DNA of 64,000 nucleotides from Psococerastis gibbosa (GCA_963971405.1 OZ020489.1:40564510-40628509), one strand, 5' to 3'; counted from the stretch's first letter, positions 20,484-32,401 are shown. Numbers and translations are program-made. Notes: generated by a model not told the origin, from the sequence alone.

Positions 20484-23400
20484 CAGTGCCGGGTTTGGCT
20501 ATGGGGCACTGTGGGCCCGGGCCCCAGGGCCCCCACAAAAATGGGGCCCCCACAAAACGAAAAAATACAAATAAAAAATTGAAAAAATTAAAAAAAATCA
20601 AAACAGATAACTTTTTAAATTTTCGCGGGAAATTCGAACGCATCGTGGCATTAATGACTCATTTTTGATAAAAATTTAACAAAAAATGAAGTATGTCCAC
20701 TCCTGCTCTGAAACCACGATTGTTTTGCTTCATTAAATACAAATTGAAAATTTGAAATCAAATTTCTAAATTGAAACTACTTTTATCAGCACTTTCTGGT
20801 TGGTATATTGTTAAGGTAAGTAGCATAAGTTAATTCTTATATTAGAGGCGGAAGTACCTAATAGTTGTTCTTTATAAGATAAGGTCCTTATTTTTCGTAT
20901 TCTGCGCCCATTTACCACAATTCACAGAACGCATCAAAACTTTGTAAGCCTATTAATTTTAATACGAAATGTGCCCAGCCACGTGGTCGCCACAAAATCG
21001 AGCACGTTATAAATATAAAATTCATTGGTCTAAAATGTTATATGTCATAAAATGTTATATTATAAGACGCATGATTCGGAATTTTGAGATGTTTTATACA
21101 AAAGGGGATAAAAAATAAAATGTATTCGATTTTGTGGTGACCACGTGGCTGCACATTTCATCTTAAGTAGGGCAATAGGAACAAGTGGACTAGATAATTA
21201 GGCTCTGGCTAGTGAGTTCTGAAAAAACTAATTTATTACAATTTTTATTTTTGATTCCGTAGTGAAATAATGGATCGTCACAAGGGAAAACGCGAATATG
21301 CAAGCGGCAGTGAAAAGCGGAAAATCGCAGCAGATAAAGAAAACAAAATTCAAGATGTTTTATCTAAAACGCGCCGTATAACGGATTTTGTAACAAAAAT
21401 AGAGACGGGTCCATCTACTCCTAGTTCTACTTCTAATTTTGTTGAAATGATGAGTGGTGATTCTGATTTTCCTGCATCTTCTCAAGTTATTGCTAGCCCT
21501 ACCCAAGAGGTAAGAGTTTGACTTTAATTACTTAATTAAGGTGACCGCAATCAAAAATTACCGACCCCACTCACCCCAGTAATTCTTATGGAATTAAAAA
21601 TGGGGGACTCCTGTTAATTTACTGTATGAATTAAACCTACCTAAACTTGAGTCGGCCATGCCGAAAGGATTGTTTACAAAATTAATTACAACTGTAATTG
21701 TTTTACTTGTAGGCAGTAATTGATAACAATGACGAATCCGAAAATACTGCTGATGATGGATTTTGCAAAGAAAATGACGTGGGATTGTGGCCAGCAGTTC
21801 TTAGTCAACAACACATCGACTATTGGATCAAGAAAGGAAATTTGGAAACTCAGCATTGTAATGAAGATATTTTGAAAGAAAAAAGCTTGGGACAAGTAGA
21901 TGCAGTGAAAAGAAGAAAATGCCATGCAAGTTTATTCCTTCGTCAAACTCAGGCAGGCAAGTCTATAAGCCGCTCTTGGTTATGTTTTTCACCTAGTACG
22001 GGGAAGCTATACTGCTTTTATTGTAAATTGCTCTGCAAATCAGCAAATCAGTTTTCAACTGAAGGGTTTGCTGACTGGAAGCATGCGTCTGAGCGTTTGA
22101 AAAGACATGAAACTACCGTAACGCATTTGCAAATAGTTTGCCAATTTAAGCATCTCTCAAACGAGGCAATGCGTATTGATCGTGAGTTGGCCACACAAGT
22201 GAAGGAGAGCATTGCTTATTGGCGAAACGTTCTAAACAGATTGATTTCCGTCATAATATTTCTTTCTGGACGAGGACTTGCCTTTCGAGGGGACAACGAA
22301 ATTTTGGGATCAACCAAAAATGGCAATTATTTGGGAGTCCTTGAGCTAATTGCACAATATGATCCGTTTTTAGTAGGCCACTTAGAGAAGCATGGAAATC
22401 GTGGCAGTGGTAGTGGCGGCGTTAACTACCTATCTGCCCACATTTGCGAAGAATTAATTGCGCTGATGTCCACCAAAGTTAGCGATGAAATAATTAAACG
22501 CTTAAAAGCCTGCAAATATTATTCGGTTTCGGTAGATTCAACAACTGACGAAGGCCATATAGATCAAATGACTGTGATTGTCAGGTATCTAGAAGAAAGC
22601 ACACCAAAGGAAAGATTTCTTAGTTTTATGCCAAACCAAGGCCATAAAGCTAAAGAATTATTTGATGGCCTCAACAAAGTTTTAAAAAAGTTCGGCCTGG
22701 ATTTGAAAGATATTCGTGGGCAGTCGTATGACAATGCTTCCGCTATGAGTGGAGAATATAGTGGTCTACGCACTTTGGTGCTAAATGAGAATCCTTTGGC
22801 TTTATGGGTTCCATGTTTCAATCATTCCCTCAACTTAGTGGGCACAAAAGCGATGGACTCCTGCTCCCAATCGAAATTATTTTTTAGCTTTCTTGAGCAA
22901 ATTTATGTATTTTTTACAAGTTCCACAGCTCGGTTCAACGTCCTTTCAAATGTTCTAAAAAGTGCTGCGAAGAAGTATGGCCACAACATACCAGTGCCCA
23001 AAAGAATCAGTTTAACCCGGTGGTCCTCAAGAGCGGAAGCTACTAATAGCCTAGTTTTGGGCTATAACGAAATACGAGAAGTCCTTAAAGATCTCTCCGA
23101 AGAAGATGTCCAAGCAAGTGGACTCTATTTGCAAATTACCACGTTGGAGATAGCAATTTACGCTGTTCTTTGGAACGATATACTGGCAAGGGTGAATGCA
23201 GTAAACATCAATCTCCAGAATCCAAGAATCGACATTAATACTTCGATCAGTGTGATGGAGTCCCTTAAGATCTTCATTGGGGAATTTAGGGATTCTTTCC
23301 AAGAATATGAGAAAAAGGGTGTTGAATTGTGTGGGCACAATTCTTATAAATCGGAAACTTTGCGGAAGCGGATCCGAAATGTGAGGCTAAATCCTTTGGA

Positions 23401-24311
23401 TTATGGGAAAACTGAGGAAGCTGAATTCAGTCATAGCGAGAAATTCCGAATCGAAAGTTTCATTCCCATAATTGACCAGTTTATGCAATCATTGGATCGG
23501 AGAATTTCAGCATATGAAGACATAAATAGGAAATTTGGATTTTTACAATATTTAGAAAAAATAAGCCCTGATGATTTGAAAACTAGGGCAGAGAACCTGG
23601 TGAGTTGTTACACAGGTGACTTGGACGGTAACTTGTACTTCGAGCTAGTACAGTTTCGTGAGTTTGTGAAATTATTTGTGATAGATGATGCACAAAAAAA
23701 CAATATAATCGAAGAAAAACGTATCAGTTTTGAACGGTTCATGTACAATTTGATTTTAGAAAGAGGAGTAGCTGATAGCTTTCCCAATGTAGAAGTACTT
23801 TTGAAGATGTACTTAGTTATAATGAGTGGCAACATAAGCAGCGAGCGATCTTTTTCCGTACTAAAACACATAAAAAATCCTCGTCGCACCAGTTCTTCTG
23901 AAGCTCGGCTTAGCCATCTTTCAATGCTGAATATAAATCACGACATAGTGGCAGCGTTAAATTATGACGATATAATTGACAGTTTTGCTGTAATAAAGAG
24001 TCGAAGAGTGCATCTTTAAATAAATTAAAATTTTGTGTTTATAATTAGGTACCTATTAATTTATTCCTTTTAAAAATACACCGCAGTGTCTACAGCTTTA
24101 GTTGAGTAGCCCTTAGGCTTGTATTGTACTATTGACTTGACTTTATATTACTAAGAATCGCTTTTCTTTTTTATAATGATTTTGCAACCTGTGTCACCAT
24201 TTTATAATTTATTGTGGGATATTCGTCTAAGGGGATTAGAAATTTCTCCCCGAGAAAGGGCCCCCACATAATTCGGGCCCACGGGCCCCCACAAGCCCAA
24301 ACCCGGCACTG
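20484..24311 (+). mobile_element. Complete autonomous-looking hAT element 1
   Basis: The left end CAGTGCCGGGTTTGG and the complement of the right end are identical over 15 bases. Perfect 8-bp target duplications (attggggt) lie at 20476-20483 and 24312-24319. The element is 3,828 bp and encloses one intact two-exon transposase gene. The subterminal motif GGGCCCCCACA occurs twice near each end in the same orientation (about 20530-20556 and 24258-24294), a candidate transposase-binding repeat. Perfect duplications and an open transposase suggest a young copy. Confidence 0.93.
21270..24019 (+). CDS. hAT transposase, TTF zinc finger type, two exons
   Basis: Join of exon 1 (21270-21509, 80 codons) and exon 2 (21713-24019). 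The intron 21510-21712 begins GTAAG and ends TTGTAG, and the frame continues across it with no stop, giving about 848 residues. Residues about 150-218 are a TTF/BED-like zinc finger (Cys in 'SWLCF' and 'YCFYCKLLC', His in 'WKH', 'KRH' and 'THL'). A DUF4371-type region follows. The hAT catalytic Asp candidates are in 'SVDSTTD' (about 355) and 'GQSYDNASAMSG' (about 420). The C-terminal hAT dimerisation block is 'ERSFSVLKHIKN' (about 791), after 'SGNIS'. The protein would cut and paste its own element in the nucleus. Annotated relatives in animal genomes are often called ZMYM1-like or 52 kDa repressor-like. The start is the first ATG of exon 1. No disabling change is seen. Confidence 0.9.
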
Positions 24312-24322
24312 ATTGGGGTTAT

Positions 24323-24467
24323 AAACTTCCTACATTCTCTGGTCATGCTTCGGAGGGCATGCAGAGCAGGTGGTCCCGGGCTTTCCTAGTTGAGTGTAAG
24401 AGAGGGCTTTATAGCTTTATATCCACTAGGTTGGCTTAGTAATAGAAAAAAATTCCTTATTTATTTG
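24323..24467 (+). mobile_element. SINE S1, copy 2, 5'-truncated
   Basis: This starts inside the S1 body ('cctacattctctggtcatgcttcggaggg'), just outside the hAT right duplication, and runs to the AT-rich 3' end. The tRNA-like head is missing, and it is not found on the other side of the hAT element, so the hAT insertion did not simply split it. Confidence 0.75.
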
Positions 24468-25555
24468 TAAACAAACTCAATGAGCCTGATTTATATGAAC
24501 TGAGCCTCCCATCCTTCAAGGCAGCTATCTTGGGCATTGTTGTTTTATAGGTAGTTTTAGTTTTTATTTATTTATTTATTTATTTATACTTTTAAAGCTG
24601 TTGTGTGTATTTTTTGGTTGGTTGGAATTGTACTGTACCATTGTAACATGTAAGTGGTCAGCGCGTCAGAAGGCGAATCGCGGTTGCTCATTCTGCATTA
24701 CCCAGGGGACACGTGTAACTCTCATCGTTGTATTGAGTATTGAGTACTGAGTATTTATTGATTAATAAAAAAAACAATACAATTAATAATAATATCAGTA
24801 TTGTAGAACTGTTCTGTTGACAATTAATATTATTATTATTAAAATCGTCTGAAAACTTCCTAATATTTTTCACTACTCTACGATCGATATTTCACGAGAT
24901 AATTGATTTTTACACTTCCCAAGTCTTGATTGTCTCTTAATGTACAATTGTACAGTTCAAACTCAATCATACAGCTAATAAAAACTAAAAAAAAAAGAAT
25001 CAAAGTAAGCTAATGAAAAAAAAATCAAAGCAAAGCAGTATCCAGTAGCTTGTTAACCCAGTTGCTTTATATACAGGTCCAATTGAACTTAATAAGCTAG
25101 GTTTTTATTGAAAAGGACAAAAAGTCTGAATAGCTACAGTACAATGATTCAGTCATATATACAACAATTCATTATATCTAATGGCCACAGCTGGAACTCG
25201 TCCACATACGACACAATAGCCAGAACTCGCTGTTGCTCCAAAACAAGCTTAAAAAACGTATTTGACCATTTATTCCATTGAAAGCACTTCCCCTAATTAA
25301 ATTAATTCAATTAAAACTATAGAAAGAAATTTAGCAAAACCGTATAATAATGGGTTTAAACCAATTTACCGCTTTTATAACAACAACTAAATAACCAGTA
25401 AAATTGTCACGGGTTTTTTTTAAGTTTACACATTCGCCGCATTCATAAAAATTAGTTATTACTTCAAGAGTAAATTTAAATATTTATTACATGTTAAGGA
25501 TACAATTGACTCGTTACTGAACTGGGTGAAGTCATGCTTTGGTCTTTTACACTGC
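24468..25555. other. Gene-free AT-rich stretch
   Basis: TTTA repeats lie at about 24565-24590 and TAA-type repeats at 24784-24840. No gene or clear element is supported. Confidence 0.4.
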
Positions 25556-25715
25556 ACCAATAGTAAGCTTGTCTCAGCTTGCTCATTATCGCTTGTAGCC
25601 GGTGTAGGTTGACATCGAGGACGTATAGCAGAATACGAATGGCAACAAATTCATACGGAAACAATATAAATTGTATTTGAAAAATCTATGGGTTCGTTGG
25701 CATTGGAGAAAGGAC
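25556..25715 (-). mobile_element. SINE-like family S2, body fragment
   Basis: The block 'cattatcgcttgtagccggtgtaggttgacatcgaggacg' (in two phrases) followed by 'ttcatacggaaacaatataaa' and 'cgttggcattgga' matches 59197-59330 and the S2 copy at the window edge. The tRNA-like head is absent. Confidence 0.6.
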
Positions 25716-25746
25716 GTGAAGTAAGTAAGTAAGTAAGTAGATAGAA

Positions 25747-25947
25747 CATGTAGAGTAGTGGAACGGACTCCAACTTTCACCCGAAAGGTTGTTGGTTCGA
25801 GTACCACACTTGCTATATTTTCTGGCCATGCTTTGGAGGGCATGTAATTCAGGCGGTCCCGGGCTTTCCTAGTTGAGTGTAAGAGAGGGCTTTATAGCCC
25901 TAACTCCGCTAGGTTGGCTTAATAATAGAACAAAAAAGTCCTTATTT
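25747..25947 (+). mobile_element. SINE S1, copy 3
   Basis: Near full length. The head has 'tgtagagtagtgg' and a B-box 'ggttcgagtacc', then the standard body and an A-rich 3' end. It is preceded by a GTAA microsatellite at 25720-25739. Confidence 0.85.
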
Positions 25948-26507
25948 ATATCATGCTATATCAAAAATATATAATATAGAAAAACCGAGTAAACAACGTG
26001 GTAGTAGTCAGAGTCTGACTGTCAGACGTCTGTGGCACGGTTTTAAAGAAAGTGGCAGAACTCAATTGTTTATATTTTTTGTTCATTTTGGTTATAATAA
26101 ATTTAAGTATTTACGGTAATTGCTTGTCACATAATAGATAATACAAATAAATTTAAATACTACAAAATTTTAAACGCGTGTTTCAAATCAACCGACATAA
26201 ACAAAGATGGCGGCGGTCAAACCATCACTGTCGATCGCAGAGCAACCCAAATAACATTTGTAGGTTGTGGGGCACAAGTGGGTTTCTTAGACAAAGTTAA
26301 TTTCTTAACGATCATTTGGGTTTTACTAATTCGGGTTATAGTGTTTAGTGTTTTTTTTATTAAGTTTTTGTTATTTTTGGTTTATTAAATAACACAGTTA
26401 ACCAACTCAGAAGTGCGTTTAAGATAGCAAGCTGGTTAGCTTGGTTATCGGGTTTCACGTGTGTTGACTTAACTTGATAGAACACACTTAACTAGGTATA
26501 ACTGTTG
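25948..26507. other. Gene-free stretch between two SINEs
   Basis: No coding region. The text reads as unique AT-rich sequence with 'caagatggcggcgg'-type words near 26205. I see nothing I can annotate. Confidence 0.35.
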
Positions 26508-26712
26508 TCAAGACATGTAGAGTAGTGGTACGGACACTGACTTTCACCCGAAAGGTTGTTGGTTTGAGTCCTACACTTCCTACATTTTCTGGCCATGCTT
26601 CGGAGGGCATGTAAAGCGGGCGGTCCCGGGCCTTCCTAGTTGAGTGTAAGAGAGGGTTTTATAGCCCTAACTCCGCTAGGTTGGCTTAGTAATTGAACAA
26701 AAAGTCATTATT
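26508..26712 (+). mobile_element. SINE S1, copy 4
   Basis: Full-length copy: head 'acatgtagagtagtggtacgg', B-box-like 'ggtttgagtcc', body with 'atgcttcggagggcatg' and 'gtcccgggccttcc', then a short A/T-rich end. Confidence 0.87.
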
Positions 26713-26921
26713 ATTATAACTCGATAACACAAACGCTGCGAAGACCCCTATTGTATAGGGATACAGTGTTGACATAGGTGGTTGAGATGGGCACAGTTAG
26801 GTAGAAGTAAGAGGTATAAATATTTGATCATGTGGAGCCGAATTTATAAAATATTTACTTCCCATGTAAAATCGAAATTAGAGGATATAATGTACCTAGG
26901 TAGAAAACATGGACTTAGCGG

Positions 26922-27138
26922 CAGGCGCGGATCTACGGGGGGGGGGGGGGCATTGGTTCCTCAAAATGCGTAAAACCCGACTATTTCAGCCTTGTTTTTC
27001 CCAAATTTTCTCCCGGGCGAGAGCCCCGGGCCCCCTTGTCCTTGATTGCATTAATTACTTGTAATATAGAACCTTTATTGCTCTGAAAATGCGTAAAACC
27101 TCCCCCCCCCCCTTTGTCTCATTCTAGATCCGCGCCTG
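26922..27138. mobile_element. hAT-type MITE with perfect 8-bp duplication (cttagcgg)
   Basis: Ends CAGGCGCGGATCTA and TAGATCCGCGCCTG are exact complements. The flanks are cttagcgg at 26914-26921 and 27139-27146. The 217-bp interior carries, in reverse complement, one unit of the array at 8861-9630 ('atgcgtaaaacc', 'tctcccgggcgagagccccggg'). There is no coding capacity. Confidence 0.9.
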
Positions 27139-27968
27139 CTTAGCGGGATTCGAATCCACAATATATACGTCTTTCAGGAGCGTCACCTTTCGGTTATAAC
27201 GAGAGATTGACTATTCCAACAAAGTTAGTTAAAAGTCAGTAATACATATCATATAATACATATAGCCTACCAGAGTAACAAGTATGAGCATTCGCTTTTT
27301 TTATCTCGGCCCTTCACCTCCTCTAATCTACAATATTAAATATTTAACACAAATTTCCCATAAAACCACAGAAAACCGACCGGTTTTACCAATTTTAAAC
27401 TTTAAGGTTTAAAAACTAAAACTTTACTGGAAAAGTTTACGCATGTTTATCGTTTATACAAGGCCTCCCGCGAAACCACGAACCGTGAGAACATATATAT
27501 ACTTTAGGGAATTTGGTAGATTTCTACTGCTTCCGGAGTTTTCTACCGAGTTTTCCAGTGTGGGAAGACGGGGGGGGGGGGGGGGTGAGGGGGGTAAGCT
27601 TGTGGAAAAGTTTTTCGAGGCCATTACTGTCACGTTCATGCATCATTGGCGTTCTTTTGTTGTTTGTTATTGAGTTTTGTGTGATATATCCAATCAATGT
27701 CTATACTGTTTCCGTACTAAGATTATTTTCAATACACTGCTCTGTTATTTTATTTTAGGGAGATTCATCTACCTATTGAGACGGCGACCAATGTTCGACT
27801 TCCGGAAAATTTCTTCAGAACTTTTAATTTCATGACCCCCTGAGCCTAAAACCACCCTCCGTTCAAACTGTTAAATATGTATATCGGACACTAGCTTCCG
27901 TAAATATTATCCGACTTCGATTAAACTTGGCACAAAAATTGATCATACAAATGTCTTGATCGAATTCG
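27139..27968. other. Gene-free stretch; possible outer part of an inverted-repeat element
   Basis: A poly-G run lies at 27571-27587. Near 27790 the phrase 'gcgaccaatgtt' faces the complementary 'aatattggtcgc' at about 30886-30897. The inverted repeat enclosing the 28.2-30.8 kb array may therefore extend this far, although the intervening bases are diverged. Confidence 0.4.
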
Positions 27969-30816
27969 TTAAGAGGATATGCTACGTTGAAAATTGGCAC
28001 CCCAAAATTAAATACTTTTCATTTTTTATTTAATTAACTCAGCAAGTTATTAAAAATTTGGCTCGTGTAAGTTGTAGAAGACTACTTTGTGCATCATATA
28101 GTCGGGTATTTTTATTTTTCGGTTTTTTAGTGCTTTAACAAATACCAGAATACCCGAAATTTAAGTCCTGTCCTATCTGTTCTGGTATTTATGGAAGAAC
28201 TAAGGCACCAACAATTTAATATTTCCTATCATATGATGCATGAAGTAGTCTCCTACAACTTCCATGAGCCAAATCTTTAATGACATGCTTTGTTAATTAA
28301 ATAAAAAAATAAAAAGTCAATAAAAACAACAAATGCTAAGGCACCAACAATTTAATATTTCCTATCATATGATGCATGAAGTAGTCTTCTACAACTTCCA
28401 TGTGCCAAATCTTTAATGACATGCTTTGTTAATTAAATAAAAAAATAAAAGTCAATAAAAACAACAAATGCTAAGGCACCAACAATTTAATATTTCCTAT
28501 CATATGATGCATGAAGTAGTCTTCTACAACTTCCATGAGCCAAATCTTTAATGACATGCTTTGTTAATTAAATAAAAAAATAAAAAGTCAATAAAAACAA
28601 CAAATGCTAAGGCACCAACAATTTAATATTTCCTATCATATGATGCATGAAGTAGTCTCCTACAACTTCCATGAGCCAAATCTTTAATGACATGCTTTGT
28701 TAATTAAATAAAAAAATAAAAAGTCAATAAAAACAACAAATGCTAAGGCACCAACAATTTAATATTTCCTATCATATGATGCATGAAGTAGTCTTCTACA
28801 ACTTCCATGTGCCAAATCTTTAATGACATGCTTTGTTAATTAAATAAAAAAATAAAAGTCAATAAAAACAACAAATGCTAAGGCACCAACAATTTAATAT
28901 TTCCTATCATATGATGCATGAAGTAGTCTTCTACAACTTCCATGAGCCAAATCTTTAATGACATGCTTTGTTAATTAAATAAAAAAATAAAAAGTCAATA
29001 AAAACAACAAATGCTAAGGCACCAACAATTTAATATTTCCTATCATATGATGCATGAAGTAGTCTCCTACAACTTCCATGAGCCAAATCTTTAATGACAT
29101 GCTTTGTTAATTAAATAAAAAAATAAAAAGTCAATAAAAACAACAAATGCTAAGGCACCAACAATTTAATATTTCCTATCATATGATGCATGAAGTAGTC
29201 TCCTACAACTTCCATGAGCCAAATCTTTAATGACATGCTTTGTTAATTAAATAAAAAAATAAAAAGTCAATAAAAACAACAAATGCTAAGGCACCAACAA
29301 TTTAATATTTCCTATCATATGATGCATGAAGTAGTCTCCTACAACTTCCATGAGCCAAATCTTTAATGACATGCTTTGTTAATTAAATAAAAAAATAAAA
29401 AGTCAATAAAAACAACAAATGCTAAGGCACCAACAATTTAATATTTCCTATCATATGATGCATGAAGTAGTCTCCTACAACTTCCATGAGCCAAATCTTT
29501 AATGACATGCTTTGTTAATTAAATAAAAAAATAAAAAGTCAATAAAAACAACAAATGCTAAGGCACCAACAATTTAATATTTCCTATCATATGATGCATG
29601 AAGTAGTCTCCTACAACTTCCATGTGCCAAATCTTTAATGACATGCTTTGTTAATTAAATAAAAAAATAAAAGTCAATAAAAACAACAAATGCTAAGGCA
29701 CCAACAATTTAATATTTCCTATCATATGATGCATGAAGTAGTCTTCTACAACTTCCATGAGCCAAATCTTTAATGACATGCTTTGTTAATTAAATAAAAA
29801 AATAAAAAGTCAATAAAAACAACAAATGCTAAGGCACCAACAATTTAATATTTCCTATCATATGATGCATGAAGTAGTCTCCTACAACTTCCATGAGCCA
29901 AATCTTTAATGACATGCTTTGTTAATTAAATAAAAAAATAAAAAGTCAATAAAAACAACAAATGCTAAGGCACCAACAATTTAATATTTCCTATCATATG
30001 ATGCATGAAGTAGTCTCCTACAACTTCCATGAGCCAAATCTTTAATGACATGCTTTGTTAATTAAATAAAAAAATAAAAAGTCAATAAAAACAACAAATG
30101 CTAAGGCACCAACAATTTAATATTTCCTATCATATGATGCATGAAGTAGTCTCCTACAACTTCCATGAGCCAAATCTTTAATGACATGCTTTGTTAATTA
30201 AATAAAAAAATAAAAAGTCAATAAAAACAACAAATGCTAAGGCACCAACAATTTAATATTTCCTATCATATGATGCATGAAGTAGTCTTCTACAACTTCC
30301 ATGTGCCAAATCTTTAATGACATGCTTTGTTAATTAAATAAAAAAATAAAAGTCAATAAAAACAACAAATGCTAAGGCACCAACAATTTAATATTTCCTA
30401 TCATATGATGCATGAAGTAGTCTTCTACAACTTCCATGAGCCAAATCTTTAATGACATGCTTTGTTAATTAAATAAAAAAATAAAAAGTCAATAAAAACA
30501 ACAAATGCTAAGGCACCAACAATTTAATATTTCCTATCATATGATGCATGAAGTAGTCTCCTACAACTTCCATGAGCCAAATCTTTAATGACATGCTTTG
30601 TTAATTAAATAAAAAAATAAAAAGTCAATAAAAACAACAAATGCTAAGGCACCAACAATTTAATATTTCCTATCATATGATGCATGAAGTAGTCTTCTAC
30701 AACTTCCATGTGCCAAATCTTTAATGACATGCTTTGTTAATTAAATAAAAAAATAAAAAGTCAATAAAAACAACAAATATTGGGGTGCTGATTTTCTACG
30801 TAGCATGTCCTCTTAT
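27969..30816. mobile_element. Large inverted-repeat element whose right arm became a tandem array
   Basis: The left arm (27969 to about 28115) contains 'ttaagaggatatgctacg', 'ggcaccccaa', 'ttttttatttaattaact', 'aagttgtagaagactactt' and 'tgcatcatata'. The right side reads the complements of all these in mirror order: 'gcatgatgcatgaagtagtc'-type text, 'ttaattaaataaaaaa', 'ttggggtgctg', then 'gtagcatgtcctctta' ending at about 30816. The arms are about 150 bp and clearly diverged. No coding frame is present. The element type is unknown. Confidence 0.7.
28201..30778. repeat. Tandem array, 19 copies of a 135-136 bp unit
   Basis: Each unit starts 'taaggcaccaacaattt' and ends 'aaaaacaacaaatgc'. I count 19 starts with spacing of 135 or 136. 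Units are nearly identical and differ mainly at three places: 'agtctcc' or 'agtcttc', 'catgagcc' or 'catgtgcc', and one more or fewer A before 'gtcaata'. Using A = tcc/gag/long, B = ttc/gtg/short and C = ttc/gag/long, the order is A B C A B C A A A A B* C A A A B C A B**. B* has tcc, and B** has the long A run. The arrangement implies amplification in blocks. Confidence 0.95.
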
Positions 30817-31186
30817 CCACCAAAATCCCCTACTTTTTTCCAAGAAGGCGGCCGATTAAAACCTTATATAATTCATATCTCAGTTAATATTGGTCGCAGA
30901 GGAATAAAATAAAATCTAACTAGAAGCCCAAATTATTATCTACGATAATGGTAATTCACACTTTTTATGACAAATCAACGATTTCAAGATGGCACCCAGT
31001 CAAAGTGAAAATAATTTGATAAGTAAAAGTTCGTAGTCGTCATTGTGGTTCGAAATTTGGAACAGGAGTGTCTTGTGTGTTGATGTTGTGGTCGGGAATA
31101 GAATGAAGTATTTTTATTTTATTTTTTATTACATACATAGCGTAGAGGAAAAGCGGGGTCTGCTCTTGCATGGAATCTCCTACACC
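30817..31186. other. Gene-free stretch
   Basis: No supported gene. It contains 'ccaagaaggcggccg' and 'tttcaagatggcacccagtc' words that may be the outer flank of the inverted-repeat element before it. Confidence 0.35.
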
Positions 31187-31347
31187 TGCAGCCTGATCGG
31201 GGCGTTTATAATACCGGTATTTATTTAATCCACTGGTAAACAAGATAATTTTATAATGGAAAGTGCTATTCAAAATTTGTTTGTTTACAGTTATAATCCT
31301 AGGGTATTTATTTAACCCCGGTATTATAAACGCCTCGATCAGACTGC
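31187..31347. mobile_element. Palindromic MITE family M2, copy c
   Basis: The ends TGCAGCCTGATCGGGGCG and CGCCTCGATCAGACTGC are complements with few differences. The inner arms 'ttataataccgg' and 'ccggtattataa' flank the core 'ggaaagtgctattcaaaatt'. About 160 bp, non-coding. Confidence 0.85.
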
Positions 31348-32183
31348 TGATCGGCCTGAGCCGAAAGGGATTTTTTATATTTATAGGAGTTTGTGGATGT
31401 GCTGATGTTCGATTGTAGTCTGGGTCGAATGATGTTTATCAATTTTCTAAATTATTTACGTATATCATGAGAAATTTGACTTTGCGCAAAAAATGGTAAG
31501 TGGTGGCTACATTAGGCTATAACCTTCAATGAGCTGTCGTGCCAGGGCGTTTTTTTCTGCGAAATAACTTGTCTAAAACGTGAGCCTCCCCCATAATAGT
31601 AAGTAAATCTTTATTAAAAAAAAGAGCGAAAAAAGCACAAGACTCGCAAACAAGTCTAAAGAGATTGACAATTACTGAAAGATGCTTCGTACAAGAAGCT
31701 AACTTTCGTAACAAAAGCCCAGGCAATATCATATTCACAACTTAACGTTCACTTTAAAGTAATGAAAAAGTGGAGGAGGGGGGGGGGACGTAACCCCTTG
31801 GGGTGTTTCGTGTATTGAAAAGGTTTGCATTAAAGTTGGTAGTACGATCCCTGTCTAACGATTGATCCCATGGGCGTCAGGTAAGGGGAGAAGACAACGT
31901 TCTGGGAAAGTGGGTGTATTAGAGAAAACAAGTTGTGGAAAAATGGACGGAAATGGGTTTTGAACCAGTCTTCACCTTGTCGGGTCAGTAGCTAATGGGA
32001 CGTAATTTTGGGAGGGGAGGGGGTGGTTTCACAGAACTCTACACCAAATCTGTCACAACTTCTTGCCTGCCTGTAGAGGTCTTCTTTAAAGAGAAATAGG
32101 TTATGATGGCTTTTGAAGAAAAGAAAATTTATTTGGAAGCTATTGGGAAATATAGGCTTATTATACATTAAATACATTATTTC
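31348..32183. other. Gene-free stretch with a possible LINE 3' remnant
   Basis: At 31600-31740 on the minus strand a short frame ends near 'tttaataaagattta', which resembles a LINE 3' UTR with polyadenylation-like text, but protein similarity is not recognisable. A poly-G run lies at 31777-31787. Nothing else is supported. Confidence 0.35.
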
Positions 32184-32342
32184 ATGAGTAGAGGAAGAAG
32201 AACGCAATGATCCACAGTAAAATACTTTAATAGTGACCGATTTCGGATAAAATCCATCATCAGACTCTTTATCGTTTATCCGAAACCGGTCACTATTAAA
32301 GTATTTTACTGTGGATCATTGCGTTCTTCTTCCTCTACTCAT
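32184..32342. repeat. Long hairpin: 68-bp arms with one mismatch
   Basis: The left arm 32184-32251 and right arm 32275-32342 are complementary except for one base; the loop is 23 bases. The arms contain 'tgatccacagtaaaatact' and 'gtgaccgatttcgg'. The right flank, 'aagttccacgaagtaacc', also flanks the palindrome at 49693-49852 ('aagttccacgaagtcac'), so both belong to one repeat family. On the minus strand the flank reads with a shared 'VTSWN' just before a stop in both copies, suggesting the 3' end of an unidentified retroelement. Confidence 0.9.
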
Positions 32343-32401
32343 AATGTTCTCCAAGTTCCACGAAGTAACCAAGGAAACTCTCACAAAAATACATTATTAT
32401 T

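Noticed and set aside
28201-30778. CRISPR array
   Set aside because: Units are contiguous, 136 bp long and without unique spacers, in a eukaryotic context.
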